Program-made: the position numbers and the translations under genes
Notes under the pieces: model-generated
Seen by the model: only the letters and a program-made list of their open reading frames with translations
Databases searched by the model: none
Told to the model about the DNA's origin: nothing
Shown here: in pieces, positions 23,223 through 34,881 of the stretch
Layout of the letters: each line of letters begins with the position of its first letter
Position numbering within the stretch: position 1 is the stretch's first letter
Assembly: GCA_039881145.1 (NCBI GenBank)
Contig: JAYKKI010000060.1
Coordinates: 9,448,501 to 9,512,500 of the forward strand
DNA: 64,000 nucleotides
Direction of reading: 5' to 3'
Source: Druceiella hillmani
Lineage: Eukaryota > Arthropoda > Insecta > Lepidoptera > Hepialidae

Positions 23223-25119
23223 TTTTTTTGTGTATATGTAACTGCAAACAAATTATTTTTAATTTTTTTATTAAACATTTATTACTCACTATTAGTTTTG
23301 GTTAGCTTGCCAGTTTGTTTTTTAAAGTTTAAAGTTTTGTTTTTCAATTTATTTTATCACTAATTATCATAAAATAGTGTTCGAATATAAAGAATATACA
23401 TTCCTTAATAATAAAATATTTATATTCTTGCCTTCTATGAGATATTTTTCCAACTCAATATCTCAAAATACGTCAAAATCTTTAAAATTCTTAACACAAG
23501 CAAAAATCAATATTGGAATAATAAAATGAGACTGAATCCTCCTAAATTGAGGCTGTGAGACTCCGAGGCTGCACCGATTCAGTACATTCAGAACGGGCGC
23601 TCGAGCTTCAATTCGTCCGATTATAGGACGTACCCCCTGACAATCTACTAAATTACATAAACGGGTAAATTTGTTTATTTATTTATCAATTCAGGAAGAA
23701 AATTTTTGACGCAACTGCTGTGATATTAATAGCTATGAATAGTTTCAATGAATAATTTAGTCCATCTTATAAAAAAAACAATTAAGGACTATTCACCCTA
23801 TTACTAAGCAGTTAGATTTAATGGTTCTCTTGAGGTAAAGTTACTTTTCCATTAAGAGGAAAATTTAATTGTGTCATAAAAAATTACCTTATTTTAAATA
23901 AATGAGACATTCAATCTTCTCTACGTACTTTTAGATGCAGCTCTATAAAGAGATCGTACATATATGTTTTTGGTTACAAGAACGAAGAAAGCTTTTGTTA
24001 AAAATATATAAAGATGAATGGAATAGAAAGGTAAATACACGTGTTATTAAAGCAGGACGTGTGACAACATAATGGTGACAAGATGTCGTAGAACCCGAGG
24101 AGATATATATTATTATAAAAAATAATTTTGTTAAGTATTTAACTGATAAATATTTATTTAGAAAAATCTTTTCTGTAAAAAGGTTTTCCCTTTTCAGAAG
24201 CTGCAAAAATAGGGCAATTATGTGAGTTTGAAAGAGTATTAAGGTTTATTTGGTCAAAGAGCGAGGAAATTTTGGGTAGAATATAATATAAACGTAGGGT
24301 CCATTGAGGATTTTGGCCGATGCTCAAAGTTAGCGGTGACTGCACAGAGGAGTGCAGGAGTATATGGAAAAGTATGGAAAAGCAACGTGTCATAAGTTTT
24401 CTTGAAAATTGTTCAAATCTTCCAAAATTTTTTTTTGCATTTTATTAATTACTGAAAAAATATCTCTCGCTAATAATTAGTTCTCTCGCCAATAAGTAGT
24501 AATTTAAGTTGTGGAGTAGTAGCTTGAAGCTTATGATGCGCAAAGTTGGCAAGTTCAAGAGCCAAGCAAGCCGAGGTTTCATGCTTCATGTGGCGCGCCC
24601 TCATAGCGTGCATCATAAAAGATTTGCTGAGCTCCTACGGGAAAAACAGTAGTCATATAGTCCTACGTTAGATTATAAGCTGATATAATTACAAGGAAGC
24701 AATAATAATAGCAATACTAAATATAAACAGTCACTTTAAAAATAACTTTCAGCAGTAACTAAAGCTTGTAAAGAAAAAAATGTTATTTGTATTTTATTCA
24801 AAATTTAAGTTTATAAAATTTATTTTAAAAAACATCGCTATTTTTTTTCTTGCTTTATTTTTTTATTTTGTACATATCGAGTCATATACATACAAATAAT
24901 TGGATGTAATTTATCACACACTACTTCGGCGTTTCTGAATTCTTACGACTAATTATTATAAAAATAATATTAACTTTATTACTGCAATTGCTTTAGAATT
25001 TACGTAAATCTACATCAAGAAAACAATATTATAAGTAAAGAAAAATACGATTTTTTACATTAGAATATTACTCACAGTCCATACTTTAAACAAAATTGTA
25101 AGTAATGTACAATAAAGCT
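23221..25119. other. anonymous DNA with two GC-richer patches
   Basis: The patch at 23540-23650 contains CGTCCGATTATAGGACG, a 5-bp-arm palindrome. The patch at 24520-24660 contains TTATGATGC (about 24531) and GCATCATAA (about 24610), a 9-bp inverted repeat about 80 bp apart around GTGGCGCGCCCTC. No gene is recognised. Either patch could be a short transposable-element remnant. Confidence 0.35.
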
Positions 25120-25830
25120 AGGATTTCTAGGGGCAGAGGAACGATGAGGAGAAAATAGTTTTGTGTGCTTTGTTTATTTTTCCACGCTAAATTTTGGATT
25201 ACACTTTCGATTTCAAAAATGTTTCTTATATTAGACAACCCCTACTTTTTGGAAAATTATATGTTAAACATTATTATGCTACGATTTATCGTAGCGGAGA
25301 AATGATAAAGCCGCAGAGGACTGATAGTTTTCTGTGCTTTGTTCACGCTAATTTCTGGGTTACCCTTTCGTTTTAAAAATTTCTTCTTGTATTAGAAAAC
25401 CCCTACCTTTTGAAGATTATACGCTATACATTATCATGCTACGGTTCATCGTAGCTGGAAAAACTGGAAAATTTTTTTAATTCATTTATATGTGTGCCCT
25501 AATATCTGGAGTCACACGTTCTAGTTCTAAACTTCTTATTGTATTATAATGCTTATATTTTGAGAAAGGTTATAGGTTATTAAGCTGCCATTTATAAGAC
25601 TGAATAGATATAAAGGGGACATTTTTTTATTTGCATTGTTCAGTTGTTCGCACTAATCTCTCAAACTATCGTTTCGATTTTTAAATTTCTTTCGTTTTAA
25701 CGATATCGTTTGTTTTCTATATTTGTTCTAGTTGCTTTTTGTAATCACGTGTCGGATATTAATGATTATTTTTATTTTAGAACGCCCATATTTTTAGGAA
25801 GATTAGAAGCTATTGCTATTAAACTATAAA
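25120..25830. repeat. degenerate tandem repeat, about four units of 140-240 bp
   Basis: Each unit has a TGTGCTTTGTT...CGCTAATTT-like block, then an A/T-rich link, then TATTAGAAAACCCCTACCTTT or a variant. The TATTAG..CCCCTA block recurs at about 25230, 25392, 25534 and 25776. The first two units also share GCTACGRTTYATCGTAGC, itself a palindrome. Divergence rises to the right. Confidence 0.75.
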
Positions 25831-26549
25831 CATTAATATTATCTTTTCTTGCATAAATATATTGCTTGTTACATTTTTTACGGCCTAAAACAAGTTTCTT
25901 AATATCGAATATTTTCTGAATTGATCAATGCTATTTGATCAACATAATTTTGTACTGAAGTATTTACTATTACTGAAGTATCTAATATGGTTATACTGAT
26001 ATTTTGCAGATTTTTACATACGCGGTTATAAATTGGGTGCCCGTTAACAGTTTAAGAGTCTCATATCTCGCTAAGAAAACATTGAGTCATACTATAAATT
26101 AACATATTTTTGTTTAGACTTTAAAAGGTATTTTCAATAGTTTCCCATTCGATGGAACTCCTTTGAAAATTATAAATTATTTGATGTAGAGAAAGATATT
26201 TAATTTTTTTTTTAATTTCATTTCTATTTGTTCACCTAACTTAACTACGTCTTTGAAATTCCGTCATAATAAGTCTTAATGTGAAAGGGTTATGATGCTG
26301 TTACCAGCGAACACATAAAGCGAAATTATAAGACTTAGATGCTTTTGTTATTCGGCTACAAAACCCTTAACAAAAATGAAAAATAATTAATAAAACAATC
26401 AATATGTATGGCATTTCGTTATCGCTAAACACTTTGCTTACATTGAAAATTATACCAATTTGTAAATAAACAGTATTATTTATTGAATTAGTATCAGTCA
26501 GCCAAGGCATTGACTTTTTTTCTTATATATTTACCTAGACAAATTTTTA
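25831..26549. other. anonymous AT-rich DNA
   Basis: No feature recognised. Confidence 0.35.
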
Positions 26550-27565
26550 CCGTCTTTAAAAAATTAATATATTTTCCTTATACTAAATATTTTTCGTTGA
26601 ACTAAGTACAAAAGAAGGAAATGATTACGTCTGAAATTGTAATATACCCAACGTCACTACGGCAAATGTTAGCATCAAATATCATGCCTTAATTAATTTG
26701 AAATATTCAATCGAACCCTGAGGACTCTTAAAGCTAGAAAGGGAAGCTTACACGCGAAAATAAAAATATACGTATTCAGTAAAGCATGCCTTATGGAAGG
26801 TTCATATTAATTTATTAGTTCGTATTCGGTCATATATTTAATATCAGGGAAAAGAGGTTCGACGTTTTTTGTGCTTATGTGGGATTCATATAGTAATAAT
26901 TCATAATTAATAATTATTCTCGTAATGTGAATAAACTAATTATTCCAAAAGTAATCGTTAGCGAAGTGAAATGTTCTAAAGTAAATCTAAAGTACACGTA
27001 AGATAACAAACTGTAGGTTTACCTTTAACTGTTTGCTTGAACAACTCTAATAAATATTATATCTTTTAAATATTTTGGCGAAAGCCATTAGCATATTTAC
27101 AAACTCGTGACGTTACGTGAATTATATTAACAAGTGTTGTTCTATTAACAAAGATTGGAAAATTAATTAAATTATTTTCTAGTTCGAGAATTATTTAACT
27201 TTCACAACCGAGATAGAGCTTTTAACTTTATTCCCTTTAATTTTGTTTACACCAAAGTGTTTGACAATAAATATATTTCAAACTTAAATTGCGATGACGC
27301 CGTAGGTTATAAAGCGATTTAAATTACCATTATGGCTGAAGTAATTCAGTGCCTGCATTAATGCATAATTTTATCAAAAGGCGTCTCTAGTAACGCATAA
27401 TATTTTAAATTTGCCTTTACATATTATATCATTTATTTTGTAATTTTCACTGCAAACTTAGAAAACTTAGTAAATAGTGACATACTTACTGTTATGAGAA
27501 TAATTTATTACAGCCAACGGCAATAAATCCTGTGAGAAAAATAAGTACTGCGTTGGACTATGATA

Positions 27566-27618
<53 letters not shown>

Positions 27619-27740
27619 GTATATTTATATATATATATATAAAGCATGAATTAATTTTGTATAAAATTGTCCTTACAAAGGGATCGCTGCGACTTAAGGT
27701 ATCTTATTTTAATTTACTTCAATATGAGCAACTTTTTTTT
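26550..27740 (+). repeat. dispersed family D, copy 1
   Basis: Matches 32460-33720 in the same orientation through ordered blocks. These are TTACGTCTGAAATTGTAATA (other copy TTACATCTAAAATTGGAATA), TACGGCAAATGTTAGCATCA, AGAAAGGGAAG, AAGCGATTTAAATTACCA and ACTGAAGTAATT-like text, and GATCGCTGCGACTTAAGGTA. A (TA)n array at 27562-27641 lies inside. The segment 27140-27250 has a further fragment at 52146-52250. No protein is recognised. Confidence 0.7.
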
Positions 27741-27825
27741 CCTTTTTTAAATTATCGGGCAGAGCACTTATCATAGGACATGCCTTCTATCTAGTTATAG
27801 AGCTAGAGTCGTTTTAGAAAGTTCT

Positions 27826-27875
27826 CTAAATAATTTTCCTACTACATCTTTAAATTATTTTCCTACTACATCTAT
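27826..27875. repeat. 24-bp direct duplication
   Basis: AAATAATTTTCCTACTACAT and AAATTATTTTCCTACTACAT lie back to back. Confidence 0.9.
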
Positions 27876-27879
27876 AAGC

Positions 27880-28592
27880 TAGAATGCCGCCGTGCAAAAT
27901 TTAATTATAGATTCTTATTTTATACTTTATACAGAATTGACAAGGTTTCGTTCTTTGTCTACATTTTACATTTGATTCATCTTGTTACTTCTACTAAGTT
28001 TTTCCATTTTAATTTAACCTCCAGATTAATTCCTAAATATTTTACTGTGTTAATATTGCTAAAAAAATGAGAAGTTAATTTACTTTATTAAATTTAAGGT
28101 TTACGCGGGTAAATTTGATTTCATTTAATGTACTTAGTGACATATTTACTTAAAAGTATTCCGAACGCATTATAATAACATATTTTGTGAAATACTCTAA
28201 TTGGATTTCCTTATATATATTTCCATTTTGCAAAATTCATAAATAAAAAGAATTGTAATAAGAGATAAGATCACATCGATATGGACAACTCGAGAAACGT
28301 ACATACTTTGGCATTTATATTAATTGCATAAACATCGAGAAGAGGCTAACAATCTGTTACAATTATCTGCAAAAAGTTTGTTTTTCTTCACGCGGTGGTA
28401 TTATTTGTCTTCCCTTTGAAGTTTATGTAAGCGTCTTGTCAATTTCATATCCGCATTCCAAAAATTACACAGTAATAAACAACAATAAAGAACTTAATTT
28501 TCGAACGTCATAAAAGCATGTAACATCTGAAATTGTGATTTTTACCTTATAAAAAACAAATGTGTTTGTCATATTTCTAGCCTTAATATTGA
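27880..28592. other. anonymous AT-rich DNA
   Basis: No feature recognised. Confidence 0.35.
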
Positions 28593-28624
28593 TTAACCAA
28601 ACGTTATATGTAACGTTTGGTTAA
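28593..28624. repeat. perfect 14-bp hairpin with a 4-nt loop
   Basis: TTAACCAAACGTTA, loop TATG, then TAACGTTTGGTTAA. It is an exact palindrome with no neighbouring gene, so a terminator or RNA role cannot be argued. Confidence 0.95.
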
Positions 28625-28695
28625 AAATATTTAAAAAAATGAAAGTTTCATTAAATAGACAAAAATTCATAAAACATAAGCATATGTACTTCAAT

Positions 28696-28697
28696 AT

Positions 28698-28760
<63 letters not shown>
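28696..28760. repeat. (TA)n microsatellite
   Basis: About 65 bp of TA with one CA interruption. Confidence 0.95.
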
Positions 28761-28761
<1 letters not shown>

Positions 28762-29027
28762 GAGCAATATTAACTGAGCAAGTTCATGTTCATATAATAA
28801 AACTTTAACTTTTGCTTTTGGCTATATAACTATGTAAACCAAAAAATGAATTCGATACTCAAAATGAATTCTTCAATCATTTATATAATAAAATAAAATG
28901 AAATATACTAAACGCTTCTTGAATTACGTACAACGACCCATGCAAAGCCTCGAACCCTTTGTGGTTTTAATATGACTTTAATGATATTTTCGGCCAGTCT
29001 CTCATTCCACTGTTAATTCAAGTTAAG

Positions 29028-29095
29028 TGTTTCTCAACAAGTCTACTTTGAATAATTACTTATTCACTTTGATCTATCCTAAAATATTTATTCTT
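29028..29095 (+). repeat. short dispersed repeat, copy 1 (partner at 34174)
   Basis: TTTCTCAACAAGTCTACTTT and the following ATTCACTTTGATCTATCCT match TTCTCAACAAGTCAACTCTG and CATTTTGATCTATTCT at 34174-34240. Both copies lie to the right of (TA)n arrays, the second directly. Confidence 0.7.
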
Positions 29096-29216
29096 AAAGT
29101 AAGTAAGTGGGTGACCTTTATCATTAATATACGAAAAGTAATAAGACCGTCCTGTGTAAATTTGATTCACGCATCAAATGTTCTTGCCGCGATTCATATA
29201 AAATTATTTTATTTGT

Positions 29217-30300
29217 CATAAGCCATCGGTGATATAGGCTATATGTTAACCCAATTTGTATTGAATACTGCATAATATAATTAAATAGGGGTGATTTACA
29301 TCTTGATTTATTGTCATAATTTTTGTATAATCTTTGCGCAAACTTCAAAATATCCTGTTTTTTTTTATAATTTTAGGTTTAGTGTTTTCACAAATAACTC
29401 CTTATTAGTAAAAACACTAAACTTCTTGCATATTTTATTCATCATAAGCCATCGTTGTTATAAACTATAAGATAACCCAACAGGTATTGAATAATATATA
29501 ATATAATTAAATAGGGGTAATATACATCTAGACTTGTCATAATTTTCGTACAATCTTGACGTAAGCTCATAAAATTCCGGTATTTTATTAATTTTAGGTT
29601 TAGTGTTTTCGTAAATAACTCCTTATTTGTAGAAACACTTAATTTCTTCATATTTTATTCATCATAAGCCATCGTTTTTAGAAACTATATGATAACACAA
29701 CAGGTGTTGAATAATACATAATATAATTAAATAGGGGTAATATACATCTAGACTTGTGATAATTTTCATACAATCTTGACGTAAGCTTATAAAATTCCGG
29801 TATTTTATTAATTTTAGGTTTAGTGTTTTTGTAAATAACTCCTTATTAGTAAAAACACTAAACTTCTTGCATATTTTATTCATCATAAGCCATCGTTGTT
29901 ATAAACTATAAGATAACCCAACAGGTGTTGAATAATATATAATATAATTAAATAGGGGTAATATATATCTGGACTTGTCATAATTTTCGTACAATCTTGA
30001 CGTAAGCTTATAAAATTCCGGTATTTTATTAATTTTAGGTTTAGCGTTTTCGAAAATAAGGAGCGGTGCATATATTTCTTGCATATTTTATATATCATAA
30101 GTCATCGCTTTTATGGACTATATGATAACCCAACCGGTATTGAATAGTACATAATATAATTAAATAGGGATGATATACATCTATACTCATCGTCATCCTT
30201 TTTCTACAATCTTGGCGTAGGCTTGAAATAATTCTGTTTTTTATATAATTTCAGGTTTCACATTTCCGTAAATAAGAAGAGGTGGATATATTTCTTGCAT
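29217..30300. repeat. ~220-bp satellite-like tandem repeat, five units
   Basis: CATAAGCCATCG (or CATAAGTCATCG) starts at 29217, 29443, 29663, 29884 and 30096, giving spacings of 226, 220, 221 and 212. Units 2-4 are the most alike. The outer units are diverged, and the array fades out near 30300. Each unit contains AATTAAATAGGGGTAATATA and TTTTAGGTTTAGTGTTTTC or variants. In units 2-4 the minus strand is open for about 65-75 codons (containing LNLKLIKYRNF and LIILYIIQ). This can arise from repeat copying alone, and the frames are not continuous from unit to unit. Confidence 0.95.
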
Positions 30301-32459
30301 ATTTATCAGTATATTTCTGAAAGCATATTATGTACAATCATGCAAGCAATATTTTTGAGACGATTACAACTAGCCTTTTCATACGATGTACCCCTATACT
30401 ATATATGATATTTAAAAAAATTCTAGTAATTAACAAAAATTATAAGTAATATTACTCGTATATATAATCTTTAGCAATACAAAAATTTGAACGCTAAATT
30501 TATGAGATATCAATCAAATTATAATCATAGCCAAGCTAAACAAAATAAGTGCCTGGATTTTCAAAGAAATGTATACATCTTTTTTAAGGATTAGTCATAG
30601 ATTTAAATCGATGGTTACGAGATAAATATTATTTGGAAAAGAGATATCCGTCACGGGACGCTTGACAGAAGTGACACCAAAATTTTTTATGTGAAAATGT
30701 TTATATTTTTATATTGAAATATTTCTGTTTGAATGAATCGGAATCAGGATTGATTTTATTTTAATCTGTCTTTTAACTTAGGATATATATATTATCTAAG
30801 TACCAAAATTCATTTAATTGTGTTGAGTTGTTTAAGCTTAAAAAAAAAACAAAGAAACAATCAAACACACAACTTGTCAATTACACAAAATTTCAAGGTC
30901 AAATTTAATGCAACGTTTAGTTGCAACGTTCTGAATGTAATTAATTTATCGCCAGAAGGAAGGATAATACGTACTTAGCGTTAAATATGTGACAACCGAG
31001 AGAGGTAGATGAACACAGTCGTTTTCTACTAATATCAAATTGTTTGGTAGTAGAGTCAAAGTTTTGTTTATTTATGACATATTGATTACTAATTTTGCGT
31101 GTACTTCATCCATTACAAAATTAACAACATAATTATGCGATTTTCTTCAGCCGTATTTAGGCGTATTCTTGTACCGGCATCGCAACATTTTTTTTGATCG
31201 ACAATTGTCTGTGTAAATTTATATGAAAATTTTATTAATAAAATAAATAAATAAAATCCTCTTATACGAATTTAATACAATCTATGGGCTTACACTTAGC
31301 ACATTCTATTTCTGACTCCTTATGGTATACTTGCAAATCGATATTTAAATTACCAAAGAAGTTTCATTTCTGTCACATGTACTGAGTTGCACTCAATGCT
31401 CAGTTTTTTTCATATTAATAAAGATACTTTGAAATATGATGCACGTAACTTTAAAATGTAAATTATGTAAATATAATTCTATTTAAGTATTAAAGTTACT
31501 CGCTTACACATGTTACTAATTAATACTTTTAACGTGTAACCATACGTTATGGAATTTTCTCATCTCCAAGACGAAATTGAGAACTAGTTATGGACTTGTA
31601 AACTTTCAATGTATTATCACTGAGAGTTAAGTTTGTTTTTGTATATGGTGGCAAGAAAATTTCTTTATTGTGAAAAGCATGAATACTAAATTGTGGAAAA
31701 GTTTGAATACAAAACAACATGGCGTACTAATTTCTACAGTTTGCCTAGAGAAAAGCTATATAAGTTTAAGAATTTAACATGAGCGTATTCTGTTCCTCAA
31801 TAATAATCTATTAAAAGTAATGGAAAATAAAAAAAGATAATAGAGAAGGCGAAAATGGTTATGCTATTTTTTTTACGCATACTAAAATCGTGCGGGGAAG
31901 TCTAGCTCTAGCTAGTCGACAAAATTATGACTAAACTGGAGAAGATGGATGCATTCGATTTGGTGAGGTCTTCAAAAAGAGTAAGATCATGAAAAGTGAA
32001 ATAAAAATATTATTTTCTTTTTTTCATGACCACATTTTATTTATGACACTTTCTTCTAGTCTTAACCAAATCGATTTTCGGTTCCTTTTCTAGTTCAAAT
32101 TAAAAGAAAAAATTAATATCAAAGTTGAGACTTAAACCGACCTATTAAGAGAAGTACTCGCAATAAGAGCGTTCTCTGCATACTTATATATGTTCAGAAG
32201 TTTTCGTATTCAAGGGTTTGTAATTATTTTATTAAGTTATTTATAAATATTAATATTAAATTAACCATGTAAGCATATTGCCTAGTACTGTTTTCACAGG
32301 CGTAAAGCAAATAACTTGTATCTTTCTTACTCATAAATGATAATCGATTGAAATAATTTTGCCTTGAAGTATTTATTAAATATGGTTCTTCTTATCTTTT
32401 GCATTAGATTTACAAACGGTTTTAGGTTTTAGAGCCTCCGTTAAATGCTTTATTTCATT
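30301..32459. other. anonymous AT-rich DNA
   Basis: No gene or clear repeat recognised in about 2.1 kb. A short oligo-A run lies at 30841. Confidence 0.4.
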
Positions 32460-33035
32460 AGGGTTATTCATAAATATGTTAATTTTTTTTTTTTCAAATA
32501 TTCATAAAGTCAGTTTCAATGCGCGCGAAAAACTAAAATATTTTTAATTTTAAAATTAAGTAAGTATTGATGAAATTTAGTGGACGGGAAGAAAATTATT
32601 ACATCTAAAATTGGAATATACCAAACGTTCATTACGGCTAATGTTAGGATGAAATATCACACCTTTATTAGTTTGAAACGTCCTAGGGTTTCACAAAATT
32701 TTGAAAGGGAAGTTTTCCTGAGAAAGTAATTCAGGAAATATGTCTCCTGGACAGGTCGCATTTGGTTATGAATATCCAGCCAAAAGTATATATTTAATAT
32801 AAAATAGACGTGGTTACATTTAGTTTTTAAATTAATTTCGAATTCTGATACTATAAATTCATAATTTGGAATGAACAAACTGGCCCTAAAATTAATTGTT
32901 TGTTTGAGCAATTTAAAAATGAGTTGTTAGTATTAAAGTTTTTATAGATAAAAGGCGGAAAATAAAATAAACCCAGTTATTTCGAATTCAAGAACCATTC
33001 AGCAAGCATCAACGTGATACAATTTTTAAGTTCGT
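32460..33035 (+). repeat. dispersed family D, copy 2 (left part)
   Basis: Homologous to the left half of 26550-27740. Landmarks are TTACATCTAAAATTGGAATA, TTACGGCTAATGTTAGGATG and TTGAAAGGGAAG. An open minus-strand frame (32657-32911) inside it has no recognisable motif. Confidence 0.7.
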
Positions 33036-33720
33036 CACTTATTTCTCTTTAATGGTTTTTACACACAAATATTCTGGAAAAGATGTGTATTTGTTTTTTA
33101 AGTGAAATTTCCCATTACGCCGTATTCTGAAAAGCGATTTAAGTTTCACCACTAAAAATATAACTGAAGTAATTTATTGCCTGTCTTAACGTAAATTTTG
33201 TTAGAAAATTGTTTCGAGTAGCGTATAACATTTACGTTTTTCTTCTTTTGTATAAAATTATCGTAGTGCTAAATTGTTATTTGAATTTATTTATACAGGT
33301 ATATAAATATGTAATAACTACAAAGTTTGTTGCGTCACAAACGAATAATTTTTAATATTGTCACTTATTTCTTTCTAATTTTTTTTACACAAAAATTTTC
33401 TGGTATACATTGGTATACACATTTTTTTGGTTTTTCATCTGAAAGTTTCTGTTACGCTATATTCTGAAAAGCGATTTAAGTAACACCACAAAAAATTTAA
33501 CTGAAATAATTCATTGTTTGCCTCGATGTACATTCAAGTGGCTTATAACATTTAGTTTCTTCTTCTTTTACGTCAAATTATCCCAGTGCAAAATTGTTAT
33601 TTGAATTCATTTATACAAGTATATAAATATGTAATAACTACAAAGTTTCTTGCGTCACAAACGATAGAATATTGTGAAAGATTATCCTGACAACTGCCTT
33701 GCTGCGACTCGAGATAATTA
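33036..33720 (+). repeat. 326-bp tandem duplication within family D
   Basis: CACTTATTTCT begins at 33036 and again at 33362. The two units share TATTCTGAAAAGCGATTTAA, AAATTGTTATTTGAATT and GTAATAACTACAAAGTTT. In copy 1 of the family (26.5-27.7 kb) the corresponding region is present once, so the duplication occurred after the copies separated. The right end, CCTTGCTGCGACTCGAGATA, matches copy 1 again. Confidence 0.85.
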
Positions 33721-34106
33721 AATTTGATTTACGTTACCACTGAAGCTTAATATTATGATAAATTATTAAAAAGCTCGCTTTGTTTACGTACAGTCAGTTA
33801 AAAAAAATTAAAAACTAAAATATTTGAATTAAAAACTGGATGACGCAAAATTCTGACACTGTTCAAGAAAGATGACATAAAAAACTGGCATTTCGGGTTT
33901 TGAGGAGAAAAATATTTATTTACCTGACAATTTAGAAAATAAATAACTAGCAATGTTGCTTTTTGGAAAAGAGAGATCTTGTTCCAAATAATAATTTTTT
34001 TTTCTTTATGTTTATTATAATTTAAATTACCATCTGCAAAATGATATTCATTATCGACCGTTGGTCTGTAGGTATGTATGTAGTTCTCATGTTATGTAGT
34101 CTGTAC
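33721..34106. other. anonymous AT-rich DNA
   Basis: No feature recognised. Confidence 0.35.
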
Positions 34107-34116
34107 GTATATATAC

Positions 34117-34172
<56 letters not shown>
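34107..34172. repeat. (TA)n microsatellite
   Basis: About 65 bp of TA with minor interruptions on the left. Confidence 0.95.
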
Positions 34173-34173
<1 letters not shown>

Positions 34174-34175
<2 letters not shown>

Positions 34176-34240
34176 TCTCAACAAGTCAACTCTGGATAAC
34201 TACTCCTTCATTTTGATCTATTCTTACATATCAAATCTAA
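34174..34240 (+). repeat. short dispersed repeat, copy 2 (partner at 29028)
   Basis: See 29028-29095. Shares CTCAACAAGTC and TTTTGATCTATTCT-like blocks in the same order and strand. Confidence 0.7.
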
Positions 34241-34728
34241 TTAATTTACTATTCCAACCACAATGAAGGTAATTAATTAAATTATGATCATTTGTTCCTA
34301 GTGTTACGAAGGATTTTAGTTGATGTGTCAGCGCCTAAGCTTATTATCTATTACATGATATTCCAAAAAGTAAAATTGTAGAGAATATTTGTAATATGAT
34401 TTTTCTAATGTATAGATATAATTAAGCCGTAAAATTGGCACATCTGCGCAAATGCTTATGATAAAATAATTTAGGGGATATAAGAATGATAATAAAATGC
34501 AAAAATACTGTTTTCGAAATTTTAATAAAAAGCGTATTTGCTTGCAAAAATATTTATGTCGTAATTAAAAATGATGTTATGTGTATTTCAATTTCAAATG
34601 TAAGACTTTAATGTTATCTTAATAATATTTTTTAAAAATTCACGTAAACAAAGTCATAAGCTAGTAAATAATCAAATAAAAAAAAGCTAATCGTAAAAAT
34701 TTGAGGTGTTGTTGGCAGTGTTTACAGT

Positions 34729-34881
34729 ATGGTATTCGGCCGTAAATTACCAAGTAATTCTGTAGTCGCGGGAGAGATATCAAGAGAGGGTGCGTCTCGC
34801 AATACAATCGTGTTGATCAATATGAGCGTACGAAGGTCAATTAGACGCCACGAGATACTCACGACCAATATAAGCTGGTGA
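34729..34881 (+). other. 50-codon GC-richer ORF, weak exon candidate
   Basis: ATG 34729 opens a frame reading MVFGRKLPSNSVVAGEISRE and later NMSVRRSIRRHEIL, ending at TGA 34879-34881. Its G+C is visibly above the surroundings and it has a charged, protein-like composition. The upstream TTGTTGGCAG and downstream CTG|GTGAAA could be weak splice signals, but there is no pyrimidine tract and no recognised homology. The opposite strand is also open here (34722-34937), so openness alone means little. Confidence 0.2.

Noticed and set aside
28925..28960. GGGTTCGAGG on the minus strand, resembling a tRNA T-loop
   Set aside because: The stem does not pair properly and no cloverleaf can be built upstream.
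29442..30098. Three similar minus-strand frames taken as a small gene family
   Set aside because: They are the same frame in successive units of the ~220-bp satellite and need no coding explanation.
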